Of a DNA stretch of 64,000 bases, positions 25,517 through 33,892 are shown in pieces. This DNA comes from Alicyclobacillus sp. (lineage in GTDB: Bacteria; Bacillota; Bacilli; Alicyclobacillales; Alicyclobacillaceae): assembly GCA_023511295.1 (NCBI GenBank), contig JAIMBT010000007.1:62001-126000 (forward strand). The letters run 5' to 3'. The notes beneath the pieces were generated by a model that saw only the letters and a list, made by a program, of their open reading frames with translations, was not told the DNA's origin and made no database searches. Numbering within the stretch: position 1 is the first letter of the stretch; each line of letters begins with the position of its first letter. Position numbers and translations under genes: made by a program.

Positions 25517-27448
25517 TCAACCCTGGGTCTGCGGTGGCGTATCGCCCAAGTACAGCCGAACCGTGCTGTTTGGCGCGAGCGCCGTCCCCGGGGCCGGCGA
25601 CTGTGCCACCACGTACTTGCCCTGACCACTCACAGCCGCGCGCCACATCCCGCTGCTCTGTATCGCGGCACGCTGCGCGTCGGCGTAGGTCATGCCGACG
25701 AAGTTTGGCACCGGCAGGTTGACCGTGTCGCCCCATTTGTACTTCTTCGGAATCCCGTCGTTGCTCGGCGGCACGCCGAGGTAGTTCAGGCTGTCGTACA
25801 GGATTCGCCCGACAATCGGGGCCGCAATCACACCGCCGAAGATGACCCCCTGCTTCGGGCGCGGGTAGTCGATGGCGACGTACGCCACCAGCTTCGGGTC
25901 GTTCGCGGGCGCCATGCCGATGAACGAAACGATGTAGTGCCCGCTCGCGTAGTGGCCGTTCACCGCCACCTGCGCCGTACCCGTCTTGCCGGCCACCCGA
26001 TACCCCGGCAAGTACGCGTTCGATCCGCTCCCCTGCGCCACCACGCTCTCCAACGCCTGCCGGACCTGCGCATCCGTGGACGCGGAGATGACGCGGCGCA
26101 CCGCCTGCGGCTGAACCGTTTCCACAATCTGTCCCGTCTCGTGGTTTCGCACCGCCTTCAGCACGTGCGGCTTCATCAGCACACCGCCGTTCGCAATCGC
26201 CCCCATGGCCATGACCTGTTGAATCGGGGTCACCGAAACCCCTTGGCCGAACGCCGTCGTCGCAAGTTCCAGCGGACCGACGTTTTTCAGGTTGAACAAG
26301 ATGCCGGTCCCTTCCCCAGGCAGGTCGATCCCGGTTTTCGCCCCAAACCCAAACTTTTTAATGTAGGAGAACAGCGTCTCCTTGCCCAGTCGCTCCCCGA
26401 GGGCGATGAATCCCGGGTTGCACGAGTTCTCGACCACGTTCAGGAACGACTCTGATCCGTGACCGCCCGCCTTCCAGCAGCGGATCTTATGCCCGGCTAC
26501 CTCATAATACCCTGGATCAAAAAACTGGTCGTTCAATTTTACCTGATTCTCCTGCAAAGCGGCGGACAAGGTGACAATCTTGAACGTGGAACCCGGTTCG
26601 AACGTCTGCCAAATCGCCAGATTGTGATTGTAAGTCGCAGGTGGGTAGTTCCGCCAGTCCGCCGGGTTGAAACTGGGGTAATTGGCCATGGCCAGGATGG
26701 CCCCGGTCTTCGGGTCTTCCACGATGGCGGTCACGTGGTCGGGATTGTACTCCGCGACCGCTGCCTCCACTTCGCGCTCGACAAACTGTTGAATCACGGC
26801 GTCGATGGTCAGCTCGACGTCGTCCCCGGGCGGCGCCGGCTGCGACTGCTCGCCGGTTCCGGGCACCTTCTGCCCCTTCGCGTTCGTGTTGAGCGTGATG
26901 TAGCCTCGGCCGCCCCGCAGGATGCTGTCGTATTGCTTCTCGATCCCGGTGAGTCCCTGGTTGTCCGATCCCGTGATGCCGAGCACCGACGCCGCGAGCG
27001 ACCCGTAGGGATAGGCGCGGGTCCCCCGGTCCGTGATGTAGATCCCCGGCAGGTGCAGGTTCCGCAACTTCGTCTCCTGCTCCGCCGTCAACCGCATACT
27101 CCCCGTCGTGACCCACACCGACGACTGGCGCAGCCGCAGGCGCTGCAGCACCTTGTCCGGCTGCATCCCGAGGATACGCGCAATCTGCTGTGCCGCCGCC
27201 GGCTTGTCCGTCACCTGCGCTGGAATCGCCATCACGCCAGGCGCCGTCGCGGTGTACACCAGCGTCTTGCCGTTCGTGTCGTAGATGGTGCCGCGCACGC
27301 CCTCCACCGGTATGGTGCGGCTGTGCAGGTCATCCGCCTGCTGCTTCAGCCACGGTGCCTGCACGCCCTGAACAATCCCGAGGCGGACGATTAAACCGCC
27401 AATCGCGGTGACCAGGCACAACAGGAGCAGCACCAACCTCCGTCTCAT
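25517..27448 (-). CDS. spoVD: Class B penicillin-binding protein, SpoVD type (one PASTA)
   Basis: Transpeptidase for peptidoglycan cross-linking. It has a short cytoplasmic start and one membrane helix (LVLLLLCLVTAIGGLIVRLG), then a dimerisation domain. The transpeptidase motifs are STFK (near residue 291), SCN and KTGTAQ. One PASTA domain follows at the C-terminus (VPNFVGMTYADAQRAAIQSSG). ATG at 27448 follows AGGACGG, giving 643 aa. The place next to murE and the single PASTA match SpoVD of B. subtilis, which makes spore cortex with SpoVE. Confidence 0.9.
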   Translation of the reverse strand: MRRRLVLLLLCLVTAIGGLIVRLGIVQGVQAPWLKQQADDLHSRTIPVEGVRGTIYDTNGKTLVYTATAPGVMAIPAQVTDKPAAAQQIARILGMQPDKVLQRLRLRQSSVWVTTGSMRLTAEQETKLRNLHLPGIYITDRGTRAYPYGSLAASVLGITGSDNQGLTGIEKQYDSILRGGRGYITLNTNAKGQKVPGTGEQSQPAPPGDDVELTIDAVIQQFVEREVEAAVAEYNPDHVTAIVEDPKTGAILAMANYPSFNPADWRNYPPATYNHNLAIWQTFEPGSTFKIVTLSAALQENQVKLNDQFFDPGYYEVAGHKIRCWKAGGHGSESFLNVVENSCNPGFIALGERLGKETLFSYIKKFGFGAKTGIDLPGEGTGILFNLKNVGPLELATTAFGQGVSVTPIQQVMAMGAIANGGVLMKPHVLKAVRNHETGQIVETVQPQAVRRVISASTDAQVRQALESVVAQGSGSNAYLPGYRVAGKTGTAQVAVNGHYASGHYIVSFIGMAPANDPKLVAYVAIDYPRPKQGVIFGGVIAAPIVGRILYDSLNYLGVPPSNDGIPKKYKWGDTVNLPVPNFVGMTYADAQRAAIQSSGMWRAAVSGQGKYVVAQSPAPGTALAPNSTVRLYLGDTPPQTQG

Positions 27449-27641
27449 CGTCCGTCCTGTCACGCGCACCTGACGACCCCTCCGAGTCAGGCTGCACCGG
27501 TCGCAGCCCACCGCCACGCAGGACGCGCGTGCTGCCGCCGGACAGCCTAGTCAATTCTCAGTGGAGTCTATGCGGACAATCTGCCTGATAGACCGAGAGG
27601 GGCCGGCAGCATCCCGCCGGTACCTCTGACGGTGAACGGCG

Positions 27642-29897
27642 TTACCCCGCCGAATTCCCTTGCGCTCTGGCGCTGCTCGACGCACTCGTCGCCCCACCGA
27701 ACGGGACCGGAGGCTGGCAGGTCAGCGTCACCTTCGCCGGCAGCGACTGACCCGGTGCGACAGACTGCGCCTGAACAGACCCGGCACCGTGCACCGTGAC
27801 CTGAACGCCGAGCGTCGACAGAAGGTCGATGGCCTCGCGCAGCGGAACGCCGACCAGGTTCGGCATGGACGGTTTGGCGCTCCCGCCCGGCGCCAACAAC
27901 AATACGGTCCCGCCCTTCGCCAGCGGATCTCCGCTGCTGGGCCACTGCGCCGTAACCGACCCACCGCCCCCCACCACCTGGGGTGTGAACCCAGCTTGTT
28001 GCAAGCGAGATCTCGCCTGCTGCGGCGCCAGTCCGACCACACTCGGGACGGTCCGCATGGCCGCCGCGCCGTTCCCAGCGTTACCGGCCCCGGAGTTGCC
28101 CGACGTGGTACGCGACTGGCTGGCCACCGGCAGGGAACTCGGGTCGTCTGGCGGGACGTGGCCGTACTGCAGGCATTCCTCCAAAATCTGTTTGGCCGCC
28201 GGAGCCGCAATCGTGCTCCCCCAAGTGCTTCCGATGGGCGTCTTGGGCCAATCGACCGTGACGTAGACCTCATACTTCGGCCGTGTGGCAGGAGCGTACC
28301 CAATGAAAGACACAATAAACCGGTTTGCGTAGTACTTCCCCGTCTTAGGGTCGACCTTGTTGGCCGTTCCCGTCTTCCCGGCCACGTAGTACCCCGGGAT
28401 CTGCGCGACTTGGTCAATCCCGTCTTTGGAATCGACGTCGAGCACCAAGGTGTGATTCACCGCGGCAATGACGTCCGGAGGCACGACCTGCTGGTTCTCC
28501 ACCACCGGCTTGAAGGTCTCGACAACCTTGCCGGTTTTCGGGTCAATCAGGGCCTTGGCCAGGTGCGGGCGGATGAGCTTGCCGCCGTTGGCAATCGCGC
28601 CGATGGCCGCGACCTGCTGCAGCGGCGTCACGGAAATACCCTGACCGAACCCGGACGTGGCCAATTCCACGGTATGCCGTTCATCAGGCGGGAAGATCTG
28701 CGACGTCGCTTCCCCGGGCAAATCGATGCCCGTTGGATTCAAGTAGCCAAACACCTGCATATAGTGCAACAGGTTTGGCCATCCCAAAGCCAGTGCAATC
28801 TTGGCAAACCCTACGTTGCTCGACTTCTCGAGCGCCATCTGGTACGTGATGTCGCCCCAACCCTTGATGTTCCAATCGTAGATGGTCTGCCCGTCAATGG
28901 TCGTATGGCCCGACATGAACGTCTGATTGAGCGAGATGGAGTGCGTGGCGAGCGCCGCCGCCAGCGTGAGCGGTTTGAACGTGGACCCGGGCTCGAAGGA
29001 CGCGTCGACCGCCCAGTTGTCGTTCAGCGCCTCACTGGAGGCCTGCGCATAATCGTTGGGGTTAAACGTGGGCCGACTGGCCATCGCAAGCACGCTGCCT
29101 GTGTTGGGGTCGGTGACGATGATGGCCGCGTGCGCCGGGTTGTACTTTTGCACCAGCTGGTTCATCGCCTGTTCGACGAATCCCTGGATGGTGCTGTCGA
29201 TGGTCGTCTCCAGGTCTTCTCCAGGGATGGCCGGCTTCACCACTTGGACCGTGCTCTGAATCGGAAATCCCCAGCGGTCCTGCGTGTAGCGAAGCTCTCC
29301 ATTGGTTCCCTGAAGAACTTGGTTGTATTCCGCCTCGAGCCCGTTCACCGCCTGACCCATGTGGTTGACAAACCCGATGGTGTTCGCCGCAAAGTCGCCA
29401 AACGGGTAAAACCGTTCCTCCGTGGGGGTGAACGTCACATCCTGACTGTGATCTTTCCCAACCGCCGCCTGGACCGCCGCCTGTTGCGTGGCCAACACCG
29501 GGTTCGGCCAACGCACCCAGTGACCATTTCCGGATTGCAGCACTTTCAGAACCTGACTCGCGGGCTGACCCAGTGGCTGTGCCAGTTCGTCGGCCAATTG
29601 TGACAGATCTGAGAATCCATCGGTCTTGATGTCGAGCATGTAGGCAGGTACGTCATAGGCGAGCACCTGCCCATTCCTGTCCAGGATGGAACCGCGCTGT
29701 GCCAACACCACATGGCTGTTGTCTTCCACCTTCGCGGCTGCCGAGACCAGGCTTGGCCCGAACGCCGAATCGACAATCACCATTCGGCCGACCACGAGAC
29801 CCAAGGCTCCCAGCAACCCCACCTGCACCCAAAACATCCGCCGCCGGAATCGCGGTACCCGACGCGTCTGCTGGTTTCCTTGTCGCGGACTCAACAA
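27642..29897 (-). CDS. pbpB: Class B penicillin-binding protein, PBP 2B type (two PASTA)
   Basis: Divisome transpeptidase. It has one membrane helix (VQVGLLGALGLVVGRMVIV), a dimerisation domain and the motifs STFK, SSN (EKSSNVGFAK) and KTGTAN. Two PASTA domains follow (VPSVVGLAPQQARSRLQQAG and MPNLVGVPLREAIDLLSTLG), joined by a Gly/Ala/Asn-rich linker. At 751 aa it is longer than SpoVD. The start is uncertain: TTG at 29897 has GGATGG upstream, and ATG at 29837 is an alternative. ftsL lies directly upstream. Confidence 0.92.
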   Translation of the reverse strand: MLSPRQGNQQTRRVPRFRRRMFWVQVGLLGALGLVVGRMVIVDSAFGPSLVSAAAKVEDNSHVVLAQRGSILDRNGQVLAYDVPAYMLDIKTDGFSDLSQLADELAQPLGQPASQVLKVLQSGNGHWVRWPNPVLATQQAAVQAAVGKDHSQDVTFTPTEERFYPFGDFAANTIGFVNHMGQAVNGLEAEYNQVLQGTNGELRYTQDRWGFPIQSTVQVVKPAIPGEDLETTIDSTIQGFVEQAMNQLVQKYNPAHAAIIVTDPNTGSVLAMASRPTFNPNDYAQASSEALNDNWAVDASFEPGSTFKPLTLAAALATHSISLNQTFMSGHTTIDGQTIYDWNIKGWGDITYQMALEKSSNVGFAKIALALGWPNLLHYMQVFGYLNPTGIDLPGEATSQIFPPDERHTVELATSGFGQGISVTPLQQVAAIGAIANGGKLIRPHLAKALIDPKTGKVVETFKPVVENQQVVPPDVIAAVNHTLVLDVDSKDGIDQVAQIPGYYVAGKTGTANKVDPKTGKYYANRFIVSFIGYAPATRPKYEVYVTVDWPKTPIGSTWGSTIAAPAAKQILEECLQYGHVPPDDPSSLPVASQSRTTSGNSGAGNAGNGAAAMRTVPSVVGLAPQQARSRLQQAGFTPQVVGGGGSVTAQWPSSGDPLAKGGTVLLLAPGGSAKPSMPNLVGVPLREAIDLLSTLGVQVTVHGAGSVQAQSVAPGQSLPAKVTLTCQPPVPFGGATSASSSARAQGNSAG

Positions 29898-29933
29898 CCT
29901 TCACCATCCGTTTGCGGGATCCATCCCGGTGCT

Positions 29934-30308
29934 TCAGTATTTCGATTGAACCTGAATGGTCGTTGGCGACTCGTACTTCCCGCCCATTTGCGTGGCAATC
30001 TGCAGAATCCGGGCTGGCGCCTCGAGGCTGTTCACCTGCGTCGTGAGAGATGCATTCTCCGCCTGTTGCTGTGCAATCTGTGACTGCAAGCGGTCAATCC
30101 GGTAGTTCGCAGAGTCCATCTTGGCACCTTGACCCGCCAGCCACCAGAATACCGCTGCGCACAACAAGATGCATCCCCACAAGGACACTGCGTTCAACCG
30201 CACGCGCGCAGGCGCATGGTGTCTGGCGCGGACGCGCTCTACCTGCGACTCCGACGCCGCAGGGTTTGTCAAGGCTCGTGCCAGATTGTCTCGTGTCGCC
30301 AACGTCAA
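29934..30308 (-). CDS. ftsL: Cell division protein FtsL
   Basis: A 124 aa bitopic protein with a basic cytoplasmic part, one membrane helix (VSLWGCILLCAAVFWWLAG, residues about 41-59) and a leucine-zipper-like coiled coil (YRIDRLQSQIAQQQAENASL). FtsL pairs with DivIC and DivIB to activate the septal synthase. Sequence identity in this family is low, so the call rests on topology and on position between rsmH and pbpB. Confidence 0.88.
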   Translation of the reverse strand: MTLATRDNLARALTNPAASESQVERVRARHHAPARVRLNAVSLWGCILLCAAVFWWLAGQGAKMDSANYRIDRLQSQIAQQQAENASLTTQVNSLEAPARILQIATQMGGKYESPTTIQVQSKY

Positions 30309-30414
30309 CCAACCTCCTCAGCGTATTTCAACTGTCTGTCTGACCGCCCCATCCAACGAAGCGGGGGTACAGACCCCACGGTCCCATGCCACTTGCCGGA
30401 GACGCCAGCCCATC

Positions 30415-31362
30415 TTACGCGTCCACGCACTTGCGCACAGCCCGCAAACGCGCCGACCTGGACCGCGGATTGCGACGCACTTCGACATCCGAAGGCGACA
30501 CCGATTTGCGCAGCGCTGGTTCGGCGCGCGCCGTCTTGCCGCAGACACAGACCGGAAACTCCGGTGGACAAGTGCAACCTGTACACCACTCGGCAAACGT
30601 GCGCTTCACAATCCGGTCTTCCAACGAGTGAAAAGTGATGACGGCAATGCAGCCACCCGCTCGCACCACCTCGAACGCTTGCGCCAGACCCTCGCGCAAC
30701 GCGCCGATCTCGTCGTTCACGGCAATGCGAAGCGCTTGAAATACCCGCCGTGCCGGGTGCGGACCGGTTCGACGGGCCGCAGCCGGAATCGCCGATTTCA
30801 CAATCTCGGCCAGTTGCCCCGTCGTCTCGATGGGTCCCGCCTCGCGCGCCCGCACAATCCGCCGCGCGATGGTCCGGCTGAACTTCTCCTCGCCGTACTC
30901 AAAGAAGAGGTTCGCCAGGGCGGTTTCGTCGAGCGTGGCCAGGAGTTCCGCTGCGGTCCGGTCAGAACCCCGGTCCATCCGCATGTCCAGCGGTGCGTCC
31001 TGCCGGTAGCTGAAGCCGCGTTCCCCGATGTCGAACTGCGGAGAGGACACGCCGAGGTCGAACACCACGCCGTCCGCACCTTCAAACCCGTGTGCCGCCG
31101 CAGATGCAGCCAGGTGGCGAAAGTTTGCATGAACCAACTGCACGCGGCTTCCAAACCGCGCCAACCTCGCCCTTGCGTGGGCGAGCGCGGATTCGTCTTG
31201 GTCCAGTCCGAGAACGCGCCCGGTGGGACTGCTCTGCTCCAGCAGTCGCTCGGTATGCCCGCCGCCCCCAACCGTGCAATCGATGTAACGTCCTCCGTCT
31301 CGAGGTTGAAGGCTGGCGACCGTCTCCTCCAGCAACACCGTTTCGTGAACAAAGGCTTCCAC
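30415..31362 (-). CDS. rsmH: 16S rRNA (cytosine-1402 N4) methyltransferase
   Basis: Methylates N4 of C1402 in the 16S rRNA P site. The start FVHETVLLEETVASL and SAM-binding DCTVGGGGHTERLL are clear, followed by GLDQDESAL, VFDLGVSSPQFD and DAPLDMRMD. It ends with ITFHSLEDRIVK and NPRSRSARLRA. GTG at 31362 has GGGGG at about 8 nt (315 aa); ATG at 31404 would add 14 residues. mraZ precedes it by 84 bp. Confidence 0.96.
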   Translation of the reverse strand: MEAFVHETVLLEETVASLQPRDGGRYIDCTVGGGGHTERLLEQSSPTGRVLGLDQDESALAHARARLARFGSRVQLVHANFRHLAASAAAHGFEGADGVVFDLGVSSPQFDIGERGFSYRQDAPLDMRMDRGSDRTAAELLATLDETALANLFFEYGEEKFSRTIARRIVRAREAGPIETTGQLAEIVKSAIPAAARRTGPHPARRVFQALRIAVNDEIGALREGLAQAFEVVRAGGCIAVITFHSLEDRIVKRTFAEWCTGCTCPPEFPVCVCGKTARAEPALRKSVSPSDVEVRRNPRSRSARLRAVRKCVDA

Positions 31363-31446
31363 GGCGCACCCCCATCCCGTCGCCTCTGCAAGCGCCGATT
31401 CCATGACGGGTTCCCGGCGCGCTGCGACCGCACCGCTTGACACAGG

Positions 31447-31878
31447 TCAGAAGGACAGGTCCACCAGCTTCTCCGCCGTCTCGACAAACGACTCCGCCGC
31501 ATCGACGGCGTACGCCTGCCAGCGTTCTCGACTCCAAATCTCGACCCGATTCGACACCCCGAGGACGACAATATCCTTCTCCAAGTGTGCGTATTCCCGC
31601 AGCAAGGTCGGGATGACCACTCGGCCTTGCCGGTCCAATTCGCACTCCGTGGCACCGGAAAAGAAAAACCGCACAAACGACCTGGCGTCCGCCCGCGTCA
31701 TCGGGAGCCCCTTGAGTTTGGACTCTAGCATCTCCCACTCCGACCGGGGGTATACGAACAGGCATTGGTCGAGTCCGCGCGTCATCACGAAGGTTTCGCC
31801 CAAGCCTTCGCGGAATTTGGAGGGCACAATCACGCGTCCCTTGTCATCCAAGGTGTGTTGATACTCCCCCATGAACAC
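31447..31878 (-). CDS. mraZ: Transcriptional regulator MraZ
   Basis: Conserved first gene of dcw clusters, an AbrB-like double-SpoVT fold that forms rings and binds direct repeats in its own promoter. It starts [20 protein letters not shown] and has a second copy of the fold at [21 protein letters not shown]. Length 143 aa. Start GTG at 31878 gives the same MFMGEYQH start as B. subtilis; ATG at 31872 is possible. TGG repeats lie just upstream. Confidence 0.96.
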   Translation of the reverse strand: MFMGEYQHTLDDKGRVIVPSKFREGLGETFVMTRGLDQCLFVYPRSEWEMLESKLKGLPMTRADARSFVRFFFSGATECELDRQGRVVIPTLLREYAHLEKDIVVLGVSNRVEIWSRERWQAYAVDAAESFVETAEKLVDLSF

Positions 31879-31897
31879 GCTCGCTCACCAACCCTGC

Positions 31898-31961
31898 GCC
31901 ATTCTACTCCACTTCACTCCACTTTCCACCACGATGTATGCATTCGCTCCCACGCCAACAA
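31898..31961 (-). promoter_or_regulatory. mraZ promoter region with MraZ-type repeats
   Basis: On the minus strand GTGGA repeats occur at 31929-31925, 31922-31918 and 31912-31908, with ATGGC at 31902-31898. The last three are spaced by 10 bp. MraZ proteins bind 10-bp-spaced TGG repeats near their own start site. A weak sigma-A-like promoter, TTGTTG (31961-31956) and TACATC (31938-31933) with 17 bp between, lies just upstream. Confidence 0.6.
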
Positions 31962-32003
31962 TTCCTTCTTTGCGAGCAAAAAGAATTTTGTCCCGTACAC
32001 AAA

Positions 32004-32044
32004 CGGGCAGCTGCAGCGCGTGTGACACGCGCTGCAGCTGCCCG
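32004..32044 (-). terminator. 41-bp near-perfect palindrome between bshC and mraZ
   Basis: CGGGCAGCTGCAGCGCGTGT (32004-32023) is the exact complement of ACACGCGCTGCAGCTGCCCG (32025-32044), with one centre base. It begins 31 bp after the bshC stop, and in bshC sense TTTGTG follows. The hairpin is very stable, so it most likely ends bshC transcription before the mraZ promoter, though the T-run is poor. An operator role is possible. Confidence 0.7.
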
Positions 32045-32075
32045 CCGGTTCTGTTCCGGTTCATAGCCGCCCGTG

Positions 32076-33716
32076 CTATGCGAGATCAACGTAGTAGTGC
32101 GTCCCCGGCCGATCATACTGCCCCCACAGCGGCAAATCGCGGAGCCAATCCAGCCCGTGTTGCGCCCAGAGGTTCAGCGGACACAGCCGACGTTCCTGCG
32201 GGTGCCCATCCACCCATATCCACCGCTCAATGTGGCGCAACTGGCGAACCTCCACGTCGTGCGCCTGTTGGAGCAAGAACTTGGCCTTCGCCGTGGTCCG
32301 GGCAATCCCCGCCTGCTCTCGGCGAACTTGGGTCTCCGCCAACCGCGCGACCTGAGGTCCCAAATGTGCCCAGGACTGCGCCCACGCATCCCACCGCGCC
32401 CGGCTCTCGGCCGACATCCGCTCACAAGCCGCATCCAGGTCCAGGGCGCCAAACGCGCGAGCTCCCTGGTCGCGCAAGCCAGACAGGGAAAGCACGGCAT
32501 CCCGCGACAGCCCCCACTTCTCCATGTTGCGCAGCACCGATGGCACAAATACCGTCAAACGGTCGCGCAACACGAGCGGCGGCATCGTCCGCTGGAGGGT
32601 TTCGAACACAGCCCCCGCCAACGCGTGGTAGGCAATCTCGGACGGTCCCCCGACAAACGCCACCGTCGGGAGCAGGAAGTCCTGTACCACCGGCCGCAAC
32701 AGGACGTTCGAACTGAAGGCGGTCGGGTCGGCTTCGGCGGTGGCCACCCACTCGGCCACAGACCGTTCCATCCCGAGCCCCCGCACGCGCAACCGGTTGG
32801 GGTCATCCGTTCGCTCAAGAACATAGCGGCGTCCGGCGGCAACGTGGAACAGCGTTGTGTTGACTGGGTCAAACACGACGGCCGGATGGTACCCTCTGGC
32901 TTCGACAGCCCGATACCGCTCCGTGAGTCGGGCGGCCAGCTCGCCCTGCTGTTGCAACACGGCCGCCCACACGCCGCGAGCCAGTTGCCGCAAGCCAGGC
33001 AAACAAGGGTCCAGCAACACCAGACCGGTCTCCCCCAGCATCCGGTAGAGCAAACGCGCGAACCACACGGCGAGGGTATCGCCCGGCTGCCACGTATCGT
33101 GTACCGCCGCCAACACCTCCGTGCGCCACGGACCACTCGGCAGGACCTCTTCCAGCTCGCGTAGGACGCCGGCGACCGCCGTCTGCGGAAGCGGGAAGTG
33201 GTGGACCATGCGGTGTAGCTCCGGCGCTTCCGGTATGCGCAACCGCCGAACCCCGTCCTGGTCATCGAGGACGTACGCGTGGTCCACCTCGCCCCAGTCG
33301 TGGTCTTCCGACGCAATCCAAAACACCGGAACCACGGGGCGTTGGAGTTCTTGCTCCAACCGACGCGCCAATCCGATGGCCGACAGCGCCTTGTACAAGG
33401 AGTAGAGGGGCCCCGTGAAGAGCCCCGCCTGCTGCCCTGCCACCACGACGACCGAATCTGGATTTGCCAGTCGTTCCAGTTGGGCCATCGCCGATCTCGG
33501 CGCGTGGATCTCCTCGAGAAACGGGCGCAGGGCCGCGACGAGCGCCTGCCGGTGCTCCACACAGAAGCGGTTGCGAAGCTCGTCTGCCCGCTGCCGGTAG
33601 GTCTGCAACCGACTTGGGTCCTGGTTGTGGTACAGCTCGGCCACACGGGAGAAGGACTGCTGGTGGTCGTCGGTGATTGGCTGGCCCGTGGGTGCAGCAG
33701 CTGCGGTACATCGCAT
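32076..33716 (-). CDS. bshC: Bacillithiol synthase (cysteine-adding enzyme) BshC
   Basis: Last step of bacillithiol synthesis, adding cysteine to GlcN-malate. It matches the YllA family: VVVVAGQQAGLFTGPLYSLYKALSAIGLAR near residue 90, PVFWIASEDHDWGEVDHAY, FSSNVLLRPVVQDFLLPTVAFVGGPSEIAYHAL, a C-terminal coiled coil, and the final NLWAQHGLDWL. ATG at 33716 has AAGAGG at 9 nt (546 aa, near the 539 of B. subtilis); a GTG seven codons earlier is weaker. It lies upstream of mraZ, as yllA does in B. subtilis. Confidence 0.95.
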   Translation of the reverse strand: MRCTAAAAPTGQPITDDHQQSFSRVAELYHNQDPSRLQTYRQRADELRNRFCVEHRQALVAALRPFLEEIHAPRSAMAQLERLANPDSVVVVAGQQAGLFTGPLYSLYKALSAIGLARRLEQELQRPVVPVFWIASEDHDWGEVDHAYVLDDQDGVRRLRIPEAPELHRMVHHFPLPQTAVAGVLRELEEVLPSGPWRTEVLAAVHDTWQPGDTLAVWFARLLYRMLGETGLVLLDPCLPGLRQLARGVWAAVLQQQGELAARLTERYRAVEARGYHPAVVFDPVNTTLFHVAAGRRYVLERTDDPNRLRVRGLGMERSVAEWVATAEADPTAFSSNVLLRPVVQDFLLPTVAFVGGPSEIAYHALAGAVFETLQRTMPPLVLRDRLTVFVPSVLRNMEKWGLSRDAVLSLSGLRDQGARAFGALDLDAACERMSAESRARWDAWAQSWAHLGPQVARLAETQVRREQAGIARTTAKAKFLLQQAHDVEVRQLRHIERWIWVDGHPQERRLCPLNLWAQHGLDWLRDLPLWGQYDRPGTHYYVDLA

Positions 33717-33892
33717 CGACTCAAGCCTCTTTTCCACTATCTATGGTTCAAAATCCCGTCTCATCGACACCACCTCGGCCCGGGGCGACAATGCGCGCCC
33801 CCGCACAGGCGCGCGGCACGACGGCATCGCTGGACGCGTTCACCCTTGACCCGGTGCGACACATTGCAGCCCCTACACCCGCGTAAACGACA

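Noticed and set aside
23491-26455. Very long plus-strand open frames opposite mraY, murE and spoVD.
   Set aside because: They lie antisense to clear conserved genes and are Arg/His/Val-rich, as expected from GC-rich complementary frames.
33738-33892. TATAAT on the minus strand overlapping the stop of the carboxyltransferase gene (33897-33892).
   Set aside because: No -35 at the right distance, and it is formed by the GTA TAA end of the gene; not a convincing bshC promoter.
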